In this document: positions 34,571 to 44,400 of the stretch, piece by piece | How positions within the stretch are numbered: position 1 is the first letter of the stretch | How the letters are laid out: the number at the start of each line of letters is the position of its first letter | Program-made: the position numbers and the translations under genes | NCBI RefSeq assembly: GCF_000718555.1 | Contig: NZ_JOAN01000005.1 | Location: 124,001-188,000 of the forward strand | DNA length: 64,000 nt | Direction: 5' to 3' | DNA from: Micromonospora chokoriensis | GTDB taxonomy: Bacteria; Actinomycetota; Actinomycetes; Mycobacteriales; Micromonosporaceae | The notes under the pieces: model-generated | Told to the model about the DNA's origin: nothing | Database searches by the model: none | Seen by the model: the letters and a program-made list of their open reading frames with translations, nothing else

Positions 34571-34859
34571 TCATCTCGGCAGATCCGAACGCCGAACCGC
34601 GCGTCGCTGGTTGGCTACCGCTACGCGACGTCACCAATCAGAACGTCGACCGATCCTATTGGTGTAACGAATGTCGATCCGCTGATCAGCGAAAGGTTGG
34701 CTAATCCGATGCAGCTCTGTACGACAAGTAGTACCGGAATCTGCACCGGAGTCAGCACGCCGAACCCAGCCCGACTCGACTCGGATCCGTCGATCGACGA
34801 CGAGAACAACGCCGTCGGCCAAGCCGATACTCGGGGTCGGCCGACCGTGTTGCCCGCGT
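34571..34859. other. Non-coding gap between the VOC gene and the integrase remnant
   Basis: Slightly lower GC than flanking genes. Open frames on either strand lack an RBS and protein-like composition. It probably contains the VOC gene promoter on the minus strand. Confidence 0.4.
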
Positions 34860-35012
34860 CTACACCCCTTCCCTGATGCCTAGTTGCACCTGGATCTCCT
34901 GGGCCCGTTCAGCTGCCGCGCTGGCGCCGTAGTGCCGGGGCATGTCCTCGGAGGTCCAGCCCAACAGCAGCATCAGGTCGCCGGTGAGCTTGGTGACGTC
35001 CAGTAGAGCCAT
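34860..35012 (-). pseudogene. C-terminal remnant of a tyrosine-type site-specific integrase
   Basis: The last 50 residues read MALLDVTKLTGDLMLLLGWT, then SEDMPRHYGASAAAERAQE and a short tail. This is the closing region of actinobacterial phage/ICE tyrosine recombinases: the GW(T/S)S..M..RYG segment that carries the catalytic Tyr and the following helix. In this copy the Tyr of RHYG would be the nucleophile. Upstream of residue 1 the frame stays open for about 20 codons but no longer resembles an integrase, and the Arg-His-Arg catalytic core is absent. With a tRNA-Pro 3' fragment about 115 bases away, this looks like the debris of an integrated element. Confidence 0.6.
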
Positions 35013-35086
35013 GTCGGTCACCCGTCGAGTCAAGGGGTCGATAAGCGGCGTGCTCGACCTCGACGAACCACCGTGAACACAAAAAA

Positions 35087-35122
35087 GAGGGTTCCCACAG
35101 GCTCTGACCTGTGGAAACCCTC
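35087..35122 (-). terminator. Rho-independent terminator of the tRNA-Pro locus
   Basis: A 14-bp stem with one mismatch (GAGGGTTCCCACAG / CTGTGGAAACCCTC) and 8-base loop is followed on the minus strand by a run of six T. It lies 5 bases beyond the tRNA 3' end, exactly where the native tRNA terminator belongs. Confidence 0.82.
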
Positions 35123-35127
35123 TCGCT

Positions 35128-35170
35128 GTCGGGACGGCCGGATTCGAACCGACGACCCCTTGACCCCCAG
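35128..35170 (-). tRNA. 3' fragment of tRNA-Pro(GGG), an integration (att) scar
   Basis: On the minus strand the sequence runs from the anticodon loop CTGGGGG through the 3' anticodon stem TCAAG, variable loop, T arm GTCGG TTCGAAT CCGGC and acceptor CGTCCCG with discriminator A. The 5' half of the tRNA is missing: upstream of CTGGGGG the sequence is CGTTGTAAAA. This break at the anticodon loop is the usual crossover point for actinobacterial ICE/plasmid integrases such as those using tRNA-Pro. The fragment still has its terminator. An intact tRNA-Pro(GGG) should exist elsewhere, possibly at the far end of an integrated segment. A 12-base piece (GTCAAGGGGTCG) recurs inverted at 35029-35040. 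Confidence 0.75.
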
Positions 35171-35670
35171 TTTTACAACGATTCTGTCACGCCATGCCGG
35201 AACGGTCTTATACATCCTCCAATGCGGACAGAACCGCATCCCTTGATGATGCCCACTGCTGGCCCATGTCAGCCACTCCCCCACGGTGAACCTCGATCCG
35301 TTACCGGAGTTGTTACGGCGACCAGTCAAGAGTCCGCTCTGACGTTGGGTCCCGTGGTTCTGTGGCAGATCACCCATCCTACAGAGCATCCTAGGAAGAC
35401 ATCTCCTATCGAATGGCAAGTGGCCACCCATGCGCACCCGTTTCCGATGCAGCCGGGATCACGGCCGCTCGGAATTCCCGTCGCAGCCCGAACCCGACCA
35501 CTCTCTTCCGCTGGCGGATCTAGTGGCGGGTCTACTCGGCCCGGAGCCGGAGCGCCTCCGCCGAAGGCGGCCTAACCTCCGCCCAGACAGCACCTCGACC
35601 TGCTGGCGCGGATCGATTCCGTCGCTCCCATCGTGTTCATAGGCCCACCGGCTTCGCATGGCAAGTCGCG
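35171..35670. other. Gene debris and short repeat copy between the tRNA scar and CRISPR leader
   Basis: Several short coding-like pieces occur in different plus frames, for example one ending VAGLLGPEPERLRRRRP and another (LARIDSVAPIVFIGPPASHG) that look like parts of one gene broken by frameshifts. No intact gene is present. Positions 35543-35584 match a 42-base segment at 56854-56895 at 35 of 42 bases. Confidence 0.45.
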
Positions 35671-35679
35671 GGCAGGCAA

Positions 35680-35870
35680 CGTCATCTTTGCTCAGCCGGT
35701 AGATGCAGCGCTCCCTGGTCGTTCCACTTGAGCCTCACCAACTACGCTGTAACCGAACTCGTTCGCCCTCCACATACCTCCTTAGACCAACCGAAACCGA
35801 GTGAATGGTCTTGCGGAACCTAGTGAATGAAAACCGCGAAGTCGATCTCTAACGCCGCAGGTCAAGAAGT
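35680..35870 (+). promoter_or_regulatory. Leader of CRISPR array 1
   Basis: The 150-190 bases before the first repeat share blocks with the leader of array 3: an ACTACGCTG block, ACCGA(A/G)ACCGA, CTTGCGGA.CCT, TGA(A/T)TGAAAAC and, immediately before the repeat, GCAGGTCAAGAAGT, which is also present before array 2. This conservation across arrays, and decay of repeats at the opposite end, fixes the transcription direction as plus. Confidence 0.8.
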
Positions 35871-37550
35871 CTGCTCCCCGCGTACGCGGGGGTGATCCTA
35901 CGTCCGCGGCTTCACCGACGAGGAGCTGCTCCTGCTCCCCGCGTACGCGGGGGTGATCCCAGGGCTCCGGAGTCATCAGCCAACGGCCAAACCTGCTCCC
36001 CGCGTACGCGGGGGTGATCCGGGTCTCGAGTTCGTGCGGGGCATCCACCTCACCTGCTCCCCGCGTACGCGGGGGTGATCCCCCCCCCAGACACCCTGTT
36101 TTCCGCCTCTGGAGGCCTGCTCCCCGCGTACGCGGGGGTGATCCGCTGACGCAAGCTGAGCTGAAGGCACTTTATGACTGCTCCCCGCGTACGCGGGGGT
36201 GATCCCTGTCTACGGTATTCGTGCCTGGTTCAATGACGCTGCTCCCCGCGTACGCGGGGGTGATCCGCGGTAGGACTGGCCGGACTCCTCCACCAGTTGC
36301 TGCTCCCCGCGTACGCGGGGGTGATCCCGGACGCTCCCCAAGGCGAAACGTATCGAGCTTCTGCTCCCCGCGTACGCGGGGGTGATCCCGTGGTCCGCCG
36401 CCTGCCCGACCCGCCGGCTACCTGCTCCCCGCGTACGCGGGGGTGATCCTGGCAGCGAAAAGACCGCCGCACCATTCAAATCCTGCTCCCCGCGTACGCG
36501 GGGGTGATCCCGACACGGCGTCGGTAGCGGTGGTGGTGATGTCCTGCTCCCCGCGTACGCGGGGGTGATCCGTGGGAACCGGCGCGGCCGATCGCGGAGT
36601 TGCACTGCTCCCCGCGTACGCGGGGGTGATCCCACGGCTGTCAGCAGCGAGGAGCAGTCCACCATCTGCTCCCCGCGTACGCGGGGGTGATCCGGCGGTC
36701 CCCAGGGTGGCTCCCACGTCCGCACCCTGCTCCCCGCGTACGCGGGGGTGATCCGGCTGAGCGGTCAACGGGGTTGTCCCGGACGGCCTGCTCCCCGCGT
36801 ACGCGGGGGTGATCCCGCGACTTGCGTCTCCGTCGCCTCCCCCGCCACCTGCTCCCCGCGTACGCGGGGGTGATCCTCGGCCACGACTTCATGGCCCGTG
36901 GGATGAATCCTGCTCCCGCTCCCCGCGTACGCGGGGGTGATCCCTTGTCGCTGGTCTTCTGCTCGTCTTGACGAGCTGCTCCCCGCGTACGCGGGGGTGA
37001 TCCGGGCGTGACCCGGTACGACGACTCGCACGACACCTGCTCCCCGCGTACGCGGGGGTGATCCCATGCGCGGCCCGAAGCGCGACACGGTCAAGGACTG
37101 CTCCCGCGTACGGGGGGTGATCCGGCCATGGCCGTACCGATGTTTCGGTACGTCCGGCTGCTCCCCGCGTGCGCGGGGATGATCCCGACACCAGCAACAA
37201 GCCGATGTTGGGCCCGATCTACTCCCCGCGTAGCGGGGGTGATCCCGCACGCCTGGGCGTGGACGGCGTCAGCTGAAACTGCTCCCGCGTACGTGGGGGT
37301 GATCCCTCGAACGGGTAGCGGGGCTGCGGACTGATGTCCTGCTCCCCGGGCACACGGGGGTGATTCGTCCGCGCGGACCTGGGCGGCGGGATCTGGCGCT
37401 GCTCTCCGCGCGCCCGGGGGTGATCCAGAGGCCACGAAGCTCGGCCTCGACAAGGAGGCCTGCTCCCCGCGCAGCTGGGGAGTAATCCAGGGCATGACGG
37501 CTGACCCTGGAGACCGGCGGCTGCTCCCCGCGCACACTCGGGGGTAATCC
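35871..37550 (+). CRISPR. CRISPR array 1, type I-E, about 28 repeats
   Basis: Repeats are 28 bases: CTGCT, the palindromic core CCCCGCGTACGCGGGG, then GTGATCC. Spacers are mostly 33 bases (61-base period). One spacer (after the fourth repeat) is 35 bases with a run of C. The repeat starting at 36910 carries an internal GCTCCC duplication. From 37098 on, repeats lose bases or substitute (for example cores CCCGCGTACGGGGGG and CCCCGGGCACACGGGG), as expected at the leader-distal, oldest end. The core differs from arrays 2 and 3, which have CGCGCACGCG. The repeat class matches the type I-E cas genes downstream, so crRNAs could be processed by that Cas6e. Confidence 0.98.
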
Positions 37551-37747
37551 CGTGTGCATCGTCTGCTGAGCCTGGACAGACTGGAGGTGGGGGCTTACTA
37601 CCCGTCATCTCCATCGCCAGCTGCCGCGCGCGAAGGCCGGAGCAACGAACAACCTGGCTTGTGGCCGTGCCGTGCTGGTACTCGTATACGGCTGAACGTC
37701 TTGCAATGACCATCGATCGGATCATGACCGCCAGCCCTAGCGGTACC

Positions 37748-37759
37748 TAGAGTGGTGGG
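37748..37759 (+). promoter_or_regulatory. Candidate -10 box for a leaderless transcript of the DUF429-like gene
   Basis: TAGAGT ends 6 bases before the GTG start, so transcription would begin at or next to the start codon. No Shine-Dalgarno sequence precedes the GTG. Leaderless genes with a TANNNT box at this spacing are common in actinobacteria. The -35 region is weak (TGACCG). Confidence 0.4.
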
Positions 37760-38515
37760 GTGTTAACCCTCGGCGTTGACCTTGCAGCCGCAGACGAACG
37801 TACGGTGACGGCCACAATCGAGTGGCTACCAGGCCGGGCAGTAGTACGGGAGGTAGCCCTTGACGTCAGTGACGCTCGGATCGTCGAAGCGAGTCGGCAC
37901 GCGGACAAGACAGGGTTGGACTGTCCGCTCGGTTGGCCGGAGCCGTTCGTCACCCTCGTCACGACCCACCAGGTCGGCCATGTGATGGCTCCTGACGGCG
38001 AGGGCGGACCCTGGCGGCGTCACTTGGCCTATCGCCAGACTGACGAAGTGGTGCGCAAGGAGACCGGAATCATCCCCCTCAGCGTGGCTGCGGACCGCAT
38101 CGGGCACGCAGCCTTTCGCTGCGCCGGTTTGCTGGCGATGCTCGCCGCCGATGGTCAGGATGTCGATCGTTGCGGCGACGGCAAGATCGTCGAGGTGTAC
38201 CCGGCAGCGGCCCTGAACCGTTGGGGCTTAGCGCATCGCGGTTACAAGGGGCGCCGTCAGCAGGCCCAGCACGCCGAACTTGTCACCGCATTGTGTGCGG
38301 CCGCGCCCTGGCTGGAGCTTGGAGCGTTCGAGGCGTTGGTGCGGCGTAGCCATGATGCTTTCGACTCGGTGGTCGCGTCGTTGGTTGCCCGCGCTGCAGC
38401 GACCGGCAAGGCGAGCAGGCCGGACGACGAGCAGCGGGCAGCGGCGCGTTCCGAGGGATGGATCGCTCTGCCTACCTACCCACTCGCCGGCCTTTTCGAC
38501 TTGGCAGCAGCGTAA
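37760..38515 (+). CDS. DUF429-like predicted nuclease-fold protein, first gene of a defence-like module
   Basis: 251 residues from a GTG; the second codon is the rare TTA, which in this phylum depends on the bldA tRNA. The opening LTLGVDLAAADERTVTATIEW is the RNase-H-like first strand with the conserved Asp of DUF429, followed by GLDCPLGWPEPFVTLV and YRQTDEVVRKETG. VEVYPAAALNRWG, YKGRR and SHDAFDSVVASLVARAAATG complete the family pattern; the final Asp pair would complete an RNase-H-type metal site. DUF429 proteins are predicted nucleases of unknown substrate. It starts 209 bases after CRISPR array 1 and 13 bases before the next gene, so it leads an operon of four. Inclusion in a defence system is inferred from neighbours. 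Confidence 0.82.
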   Translation: MLTLGVDLAAADERTVTATIEWLPGRAVVREVALDVSDARIVEASRHADKTGLDCPLGWPEPFVTLVTTHQVGHVMAPDGEGGPWRRHLAYRQTDEVVRKETGIIPLSVAADRIGHAAFRCAGLLAMLAADGQDVDRCGDGKIVEVYPAAALNRWGLAHRGYKGRRQQAQHAELVTALCAAAPWLELGAFEALVRRSHDAFDSVVASLVARAAATGKASRPDDEQRAAARSEGWIALPTYPLAGLFDLAAA

Positions 38516-38528
38516 CCGGAAGGTACCC

Positions 38529-39761
38529 ATGGCTTCAGGACTGAGCTGGCTGGACAGTTCCCGCGACGATCAAAATCGTATGCGCGAGCTACTCAAGCTT
38601 TTCAGCGACACGGAGAGCCGGGACGAGCTGGGCATCGGCCAGATCCGGGACGCGTTCAGCGACTTACTCTTCCCGGGCACCTCCGTTTTGCAGGCCCGGG
38701 CGCGATACCTACTGATCGTGCCGTGGTGCTACCAGGAGGCGCAGCGGCGTGGACTGCGCGGCGACCGTCTCGCTGCGCAGGTTGACCGCACCGAGCGAAA
38801 GGTGATCGCCGCGCTGCTGCGAGGCGACGAGACGGAGGGCGTGATCGGTCGCCGGGCTGGTGTCGGGGTACAGACGCTGCCGTCGAGCATCTATGCGGCG
38901 GCGTTGCTCGAATACGGCATTCGCACTGGCGACGATGAGGACGCACCGAACCGCCGACTGGCCGGACTGGCCGACGCCGATGAGCTGACGGAACGAGCGA
39001 GCGGAATCTGGCACCCGACGCTGCCGGCCCGACCGATGAAGTTTCCAGACGAGGTTGAGGGTGGATTGAGGTTGACGCCGGATGAGGGACGTTGGCTGCG
39101 AGAGCGGATCCTCACCGCGGCGCCCGGCACACTGCTGGCGTACCTCCTTGAGCCCGAACACCGACCCGGTTGGGACAGCGACGCGCCATGGGAGGAGCCG
39201 GCGGTGCTGGCCGCGCCGGAGCCGATCGGCTCGCTGGTACAGGACGCCGCACTGTTCTCGCTGGCGATCCACGGCGCGGCGTTGCTGTACAACCTCCTCG
39301 TGGCGGAGCGGTACGAGGAATCCGGTCTGACCGAACGTGAGGCGCCGGTGGACAGATACCGAGACAAGCTGTCGCGCTGGAACGAGCGCGTGTCGGCGGA
39401 GCAAGGCCTCAAGGGCTGGGCTCGGTCGGGCATGTGGGACCGGTTGGTCGAGAGGAATCCACGGATAGCGTCGAACGCCACTGCGCGCCGGTTCATCGAC
39501 CGCTGGTTTGACGCGGTCGCAAGCGGAGCCGCGACCGCGGCCGCCACGGACCAGAGTTTGCGCAATCTCGTGGCCGAGCGGGAGCGGGCGGTGAAAAAGG
39601 GGCAGTCACGGTTAATCAACGACAAGCTGCTGCGTACGTGGAGTGGTGCCTCCGGCAGTCGACCGCTGGTGTATCGATGGCCGCAAGTCCGCCGGATCCT
39701 CGTCGACATCCACGACGGCTGTGCCGCTGACCTGTCGGAGGCTGCGAATGCTCGCGCCTGA
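38529..39761 (+). CDS. DUF6361-like protein
   Basis: 410 residues; the ATG follows GGAAGG by 5 bases. The N-terminus MASGLSWLDSSRDDQNRMRELLKLF and LGIGQIRDAFSDLLFPGTSVLQARARYLLIVPWCYQEA are what I recognise as the DUF6361 family, found with phospholipase-D-like and helicase genes in actinobacterial and other genomes. The rest is largely helical (RTERKVIAALLRGDE, RWLRERILTAAPGTLLAYLL, LRNLVAERERAVKKGQSRLINDKLL) with basic stretches that could contact nucleic acid. No catalytic motif stands out. It overlaps the next gene by 14 bases, implying co-translation. It may be the scaffold or target-recognition part of the module. Confidence 0.8.
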   Translation: MASGLSWLDSSRDDQNRMRELLKLFSDTESRDELGIGQIRDAFSDLLFPGTSVLQARARYLLIVPWCYQEAQRRGLRGDRLAAQVDRTERKVIAALLRGDETEGVIGRRAGVGVQTLPSSIYAAALLEYGIRTGDDEDAPNRRLAGLADADELTERASGIWHPTLPARPMKFPDEVEGGLRLTPDEGRWLRERILTAAPGTLLAYLLEPEHRPGWDSDAPWEEPAVLAAPEPIGSLVQDAALFSLAIHGAALLYNLLVAERYEESGLTEREAPVDRYRDKLSRWNERVSAEQGLKGWARSGMWDRLVERNPRIASNATARRFIDRWFDAVASGAATAAATDQSLRNLVAERERAVKKGQSRLINDKLLRTWSGASGSRPLVYRWPQVRRILVDIHDGCAADLSEAANARA

Positions 39762-41499
39762 CTCTCGTTCGCTGCTGCTCGATGCCTTGCGCCCGCCACC
39801 GGGTATGCGGATGTCGCGCGCCGTGGCGTTGACCTTCACGCTGGATCTGGAGAGTCTGCTGGTCGCCCCGCTTGCCTTCGCCGCGCACGGCTTACGCGAG
39901 TCGACTGACCCGATCGCGGTGATGGAGGGCGTGCGGCAGTGCGCCGACCGGATCGACGTGTTCTGTCAGGCCGGGCAGATCGTGGTTCCACCGACGAAGT
40001 CAGCGCTGCTGGCGTTTGTCGAGCCGATGGTGCACCAGGTGCGCCGGCCCAAGCCGGGTCGGCTGTTCCACCCGAAGCTGTGGGCGCTGCGTTTTGAGGA
40101 CGAAGCGACCGGGGAGACGTCGCTGCGGCTGTTGGCACTCAGTCGCAACCTGACCAAGGACCACAGCTGGGACGTGTGCCTGCGCCTGGAAGGCTACCCG
40201 GGCACCCGCCGGGTGGCGGGCAACAAACCCTTGTTTGACCTGCTGCAACACACTCTGCGGCTGGCGGTGTCGCCCCTGCCGCCGGACCGGCAGGCCGCGG
40301 TCGAGGCGCTGGGCGAGGATCTACGTCGAGCCGCGTGGGAGTACCCCGAGGGCGCCCGGGAGATGTTCTTCCATGCGCTAGGAGTTCCTCGTACTCCGCC
40401 ACCGGACTTCGCCGGCACACGTCATCTGGTCATTTCCCCGTTCTGCACCCCCGACGGTCTGGACCGGTGCGCACCAAGCGGCAAGCTGGCGTTGGTGAGC
40501 CGGCAGGAGACTCTCGACTGCCTACCCGAGGAGAGCCTGGCCGGTTCCGAGACGTTCGTGGTGAACGCCTTGGCCGGTTTGCCGGCTGAGGAATCGCCGT
40601 CGGGCCAGGAAGTGCTCAACGGGCTGCACGCAAAGGTGTACGTGGTGGAGAAGGGGCACCAGGCGCGACTTCTCCTCGGCTCCGCAAATGCCACAGGTGC
40701 GGCGTTCGACGGCAACGTCGAGCTAATGGTGGAGCTGGTAGGTGGCCGCGCTCAGTGGGGTATCGATGCTCTCCTTGGCCCGAAGGCAGCGCTTCGCGAG
40801 ATCCTCGAACCCTACGAACGCCAGAACGTCGCCGAGCCGGATCCCGAAGCGGACCGTCTCCGTAATCTGGTCCGCGACCTCGCGGCGATTCCGCTGCTAG
40901 CGACCGTCATGCCCGAGGCAGACAGCTACCGCCTCCGGGTGACCTCCCAAGACACTGTGCCCAAAGTGCCAGGCGTACGGATCACCGCGCAGCTGCATAC
41001 TCGTCGCGGGGAGGCGACTGTGCTCGCGTCGGGACAGCCGGTCGACGCCGTGTTCACCGGGCTCGCGCTGGTCGACATCACCCCGTTCGTCATCGTTTCC
41101 GCTGAGGACAGCAGCAGCCGGGAACAAGCCGTCATCCTCGCCACCCTGCTCGGCGATCCCCTACACCGCCTCGATCACGTCATCGCCCAGCAGATCGACA
41201 CGCCGGAGAAGTTCCTGCGGTTCCTGCTACTGATGCTCGGCCTCGGCACTGATGCCACCGCCCTGGTAAGCGGTGCCGCTGACGGCGACGGCGCATGGCG
41301 TAGCAGCGGAACTGGGATTTTCGAACTTCTCCTCAACGCTCTCGTCGACCGGCCGCAACAACTCGACGACCTGGCCAGACTCGTCAGCCGCCTTGAGGCC
41401 AGCGGCGACGGCAAGCGACTGCTGCCACCCGGCTTCACCGAGGTGTGGCAGGTCGTCATGCAAGCGCAGGATGCGATGACAGAGGCGGTGCGCGCATGA
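39748..41499 (+). CDS. Phospholipase D-like nuclease-fold protein
   Basis: 583 residues from the ATG after CGGAGG. Two HKD-type half sites are visible: near residue 107, RLFHPKLWALRFED with LRLLALSRNLTKDHSWD, and near residue 293, LNGLHAKVYVVEKGHQARLLLGSANATGAAFDGNVELMVEL. Each has H-x-K and the following Asn/Ser strand, so a PLD-fold active site can form from one chain. The C-terminal 250 residues (YRLRVTSQDTVPKVPGVRI, FLRFLLLMLGLGTDATALV) are specific to this family and lack a known domain. PLD nucleases paired with helicases act in DISARM (DrmC) and Mokosh defence. It overlaps both neighbours, so it is in strict operon with the DUF6361-like and helicase genes. Confidence 0.85.
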   Translation: MLAPDSRSLLLDALRPPPGMRMSRAVALTFTLDLESLLVAPLAFAAHGLRESTDPIAVMEGVRQCADRIDVFCQAGQIVVPPTKSALLAFVEPMVHQVRRPKPGRLFHPKLWALRFEDEATGETSLRLLALSRNLTKDHSWDVCLRLEGYPGTRRVAGNKPLFDLLQHTLRLAVSPLPPDRQAAVEALGEDLRRAAWEYPEGAREMFFHALGVPRTPPPDFAGTRHLVISPFCTPDGLDRCAPSGKLALVSRQETLDCLPEESLAGSETFVVNALAGLPAEESPSGQEVLNGLHAKVYVVEKGHQARLLLGSANATGAAFDGNVELMVELVGGRAQWGIDALLGPKAALREILEPYERQNVAEPDPEADRLRNLVRDLAAIPLLATVMPEADSYRLRVTSQDTVPKVPGVRITAQLHTRRGEATVLASGQPVDAVFTGLALVDITPFVIVSAEDSSSREQAVILATLLGDPLHRLDHVIAQQIDTPEKFLRFLLLMLGLGTDATALVSGAADGDGAWRSSGTGIFELLLNALVDRPQQLDDLARLVSRLEASGDGKRLLPPGFTEVWQVVMQAQDAMTEAVRA

Positions 41500-44400
41500 G
41501 CCGGTACGACGCCGGCCTGGTCATGGCCGGATTGAAGGACTTCCAGCGCGCCACCGTCGCGCATGTCATCGACCGGTACTTCGGCGTCGATCCGACCCGC
41601 CGGTTCCTGGTCGCCGACGAAACCGGCCTCGGCAAGAGTGTGGTCGCCCGAGGCGTGATCGCCCAGACTCTGCAGCGACTACAGGACGACGACAGCATCG
41701 AGCGGGTCGACGTCATCTATGTCTGCTCCAACCAGGATGTAGCGCGGCAGAACATCGGCCGGCTAAAGGTCACTCCCGACGAGACCGTCATGCTGTCCAG
41801 CCGGCTCACCCTGCTCGCTAAGCACACGGACAAGCTCAACGCCGCCACGGGTGCCGCCGGCAAACCAATCAACCTGGTCGCCTTCACCCCTGGCACCTCC
41901 TTCGACCAAGGCTGGCGCACCGGAACTGCGGAGGAACGCGCACTGCTGTTCTTGATCCTCGAACAGGCGGGCTCGTGGAACGGCTGGCGAACCCGGGCCG
42001 CACTGCGCGCGTTGCAGGCGGGCGTCGCGAACCCCGAGCGTTTCGAGGACCAGTGCGACCGGCTGTGGGAGAACCTTGGCAGGAAGCTCGACCCCACGAT
42101 TACAGGCGAGTTCCTACGCCAGGCCCAGCAGCGGGGACTCCTCGACAGATTCAACGGACTGCTCGACGGCATCGGCCGGCGCTCGGCGCTGCCTGACGCA
42201 CTCCGGGAGAACGCCCGGAGGCTTACCGGGGATCTTCGTACGGCGCTGGCCACTGCGGGTGTCGAGGTCCTCGAACCCGATTTGATCATCCTCGACGAGT
42301 TCCAGCGTTTCCGGGAGCTACTCGACCCGAACGGCGGCGAGGGCGCCGAGCTCGCCCGGCACTTGTTCGACTACCGGGATGCACGGGTCTTGTTGCTGTC
42401 CGCCACCCCCTACAAGCCGTTCACCTTCGCCGAAGAGGCAGCCGCCGGCGAGGACCACTACAGCGACTTCCGACAAGTGCTGCGCTTTCTCAACGACGAC
42501 GTGTCCTGGCACGCCGATGTGACGAAGGCATTCGAGGCGTACCGGGAGGCTCTGGTCCGCGGCGAGCCGTGCGCGGACCTGCGCGGCTGGCTACGCGATC
42601 TGCTGCTACCGGTCATGTGCCGCACCGAGCGACCCTTACTCGGGCAGGACGGGATGCTGCGCGAGCACATCACCCTGGCCGACGACCTCAACCCGCAGGA
42701 CGTACGCAGCTACGTGGCGATGCGCAAGATCGCCAAGAGTGTCGGCGCTCCCATGACCGTCGAATACTGGAAGTCCGCACCGTACTTCCTAAATTTCCTC
42801 GACGGCTACCAACTCGGCACCAAGGTCCGCGCGGCGCTCGATGACCAGGCAGATTCCGAGATACCAGCACTACTGGCCACCGCGCAGTTGCTCGATGCTG
42901 GGACGATCCGCCGACGCGAGCCCGTCGATTTCGGCAACGGCCGGCTGCGGCAGCTCGCCGCAGACACCGTCGACCGAGGCTGGTGGCAACTCCTGTGGCT
43001 GCCACCGTCGCTCCCCTACCACGCGCTCCGCGAGCCGTTCGCTACCGCAGCAGATGACGGCATCACCAAGCGGCTGCTGTTCTCGTCCTGGAACGCCACT
43101 CCCACCGCAGTGGCAGGCTTGCTCAGCTACGAGGCCGAACGTCGACTGGGCGCTGCCGGGGAGGGACACCGGCACCTCGACTACCGCCTCGAACACGGCC
43201 GGCCGGCGGCGATGAGCATCCTCGCGCTCTTCTGGCCCCATCCCGCCCTGGCCGAGCTGTGCGACCCACTGGCACTAGCTCGACAGCGACCGGATGACAT
43301 CGCGTCCCTCGACGCCTTCGAGCAAGACATCCAGGAACTGCTCCGCGCTCATACCTCTGCGGGGGCATCGTCCGACGCAGCAGGTCCGGCTGAGCCGTGG
43401 GAGCTGATCTTTCAATGGCCCGGCGCCGATCCCGGCATCGAGGACCCCGCTGCGGCCCTCGGTTCGTCCGCGGACGAGGGGCCGGCTACGGGTCTAGACG
43501 GGCACGTGGCCCGAGCCCGCGAATTGTCTCACCACGCTGTCTACCCGACAGAGGACCAGCTGGACGGGCTGATCGACAGCGTCACTGCCATCGGTTTGCA
43601 CGGTCCCGGCAACGTCGCCTGGCGGGCGCTGTCCCGGCTGATCGAGCCGGGAAGCCAGGTCACCCCATCAGGACACTGGCGCGCTGCTGCGCTCCTCGCC
43701 AACGGACTGCGCTCCCTGTTCAACCGGCCGGAGTCCGCACAGCTGCTCGACCACCTGACAATGGGCAAGGTCTACTGGCAGGCGGTGCTCCGATACTGCG
43801 CGGCCGGCGGGCTGCAGGCCGTACTCGACGAGCACCTACATACGTTGCGCAGTGCGGCCTCGGACACCCTGCTGGACGACGACGAGCTATGGAAAATCGC
43901 CGACGAGGCGCGGCAGGCGATGGCCAGCCGACAGTCGACGTATGAAGCCTTCGATCCGCACCACCCGCAGCGGCCGATCAAGCTGCCCGGACGGTTCGCC
44001 CTACGCTACGGCGGGCGCGGCGAGGAGCAATCTCAGATCGACCGCAAGGTGGTCGTGCGGCGCTCATTCAACAGCCCCTTCTGGCCGTTCATCGTTGCCA
44101 CTACAAGCGCGGGCCAGGAAGGCATCGACTTCCACCAGTGGTGCTCAGCCGTCGTGCACTGGAACACGCCCGCCAACCCCGTCGACTTCGAGCAACGTGA
44201 GGGGCGGGTACACCGCTTCGGCGGCCACGCCGTACGACGAAACGTTGCCGCTGCGCACCGGGGCGACGCCCTGCGCTCCTCAGAGCCGGATGTCTGGAAA
44301 GCCCTGTACGACGCCGCCCGAGCAGAGTCGGGAGAGCTCGGCGACTTCGCGCCGTACTGGGTGTTCCCGGGGGAAGCAAAAGTCGAGCGGCATGTTCTGC

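Noticed and set aside
35030..35437. 135-codon minus-strand frame across the tRNA-Pro scar
   Set aside because: It runs through tRNA and terminator sequence and shows no protein-like composition or RBS.
35782..37725. Long minus-strand frames rich in GSPPRTRGA- and DHPRVRGEQ-like repeats
   Set aside because: They are translations of the CRISPR repeats and spacers; the same occurs over arrays 2 and 3.
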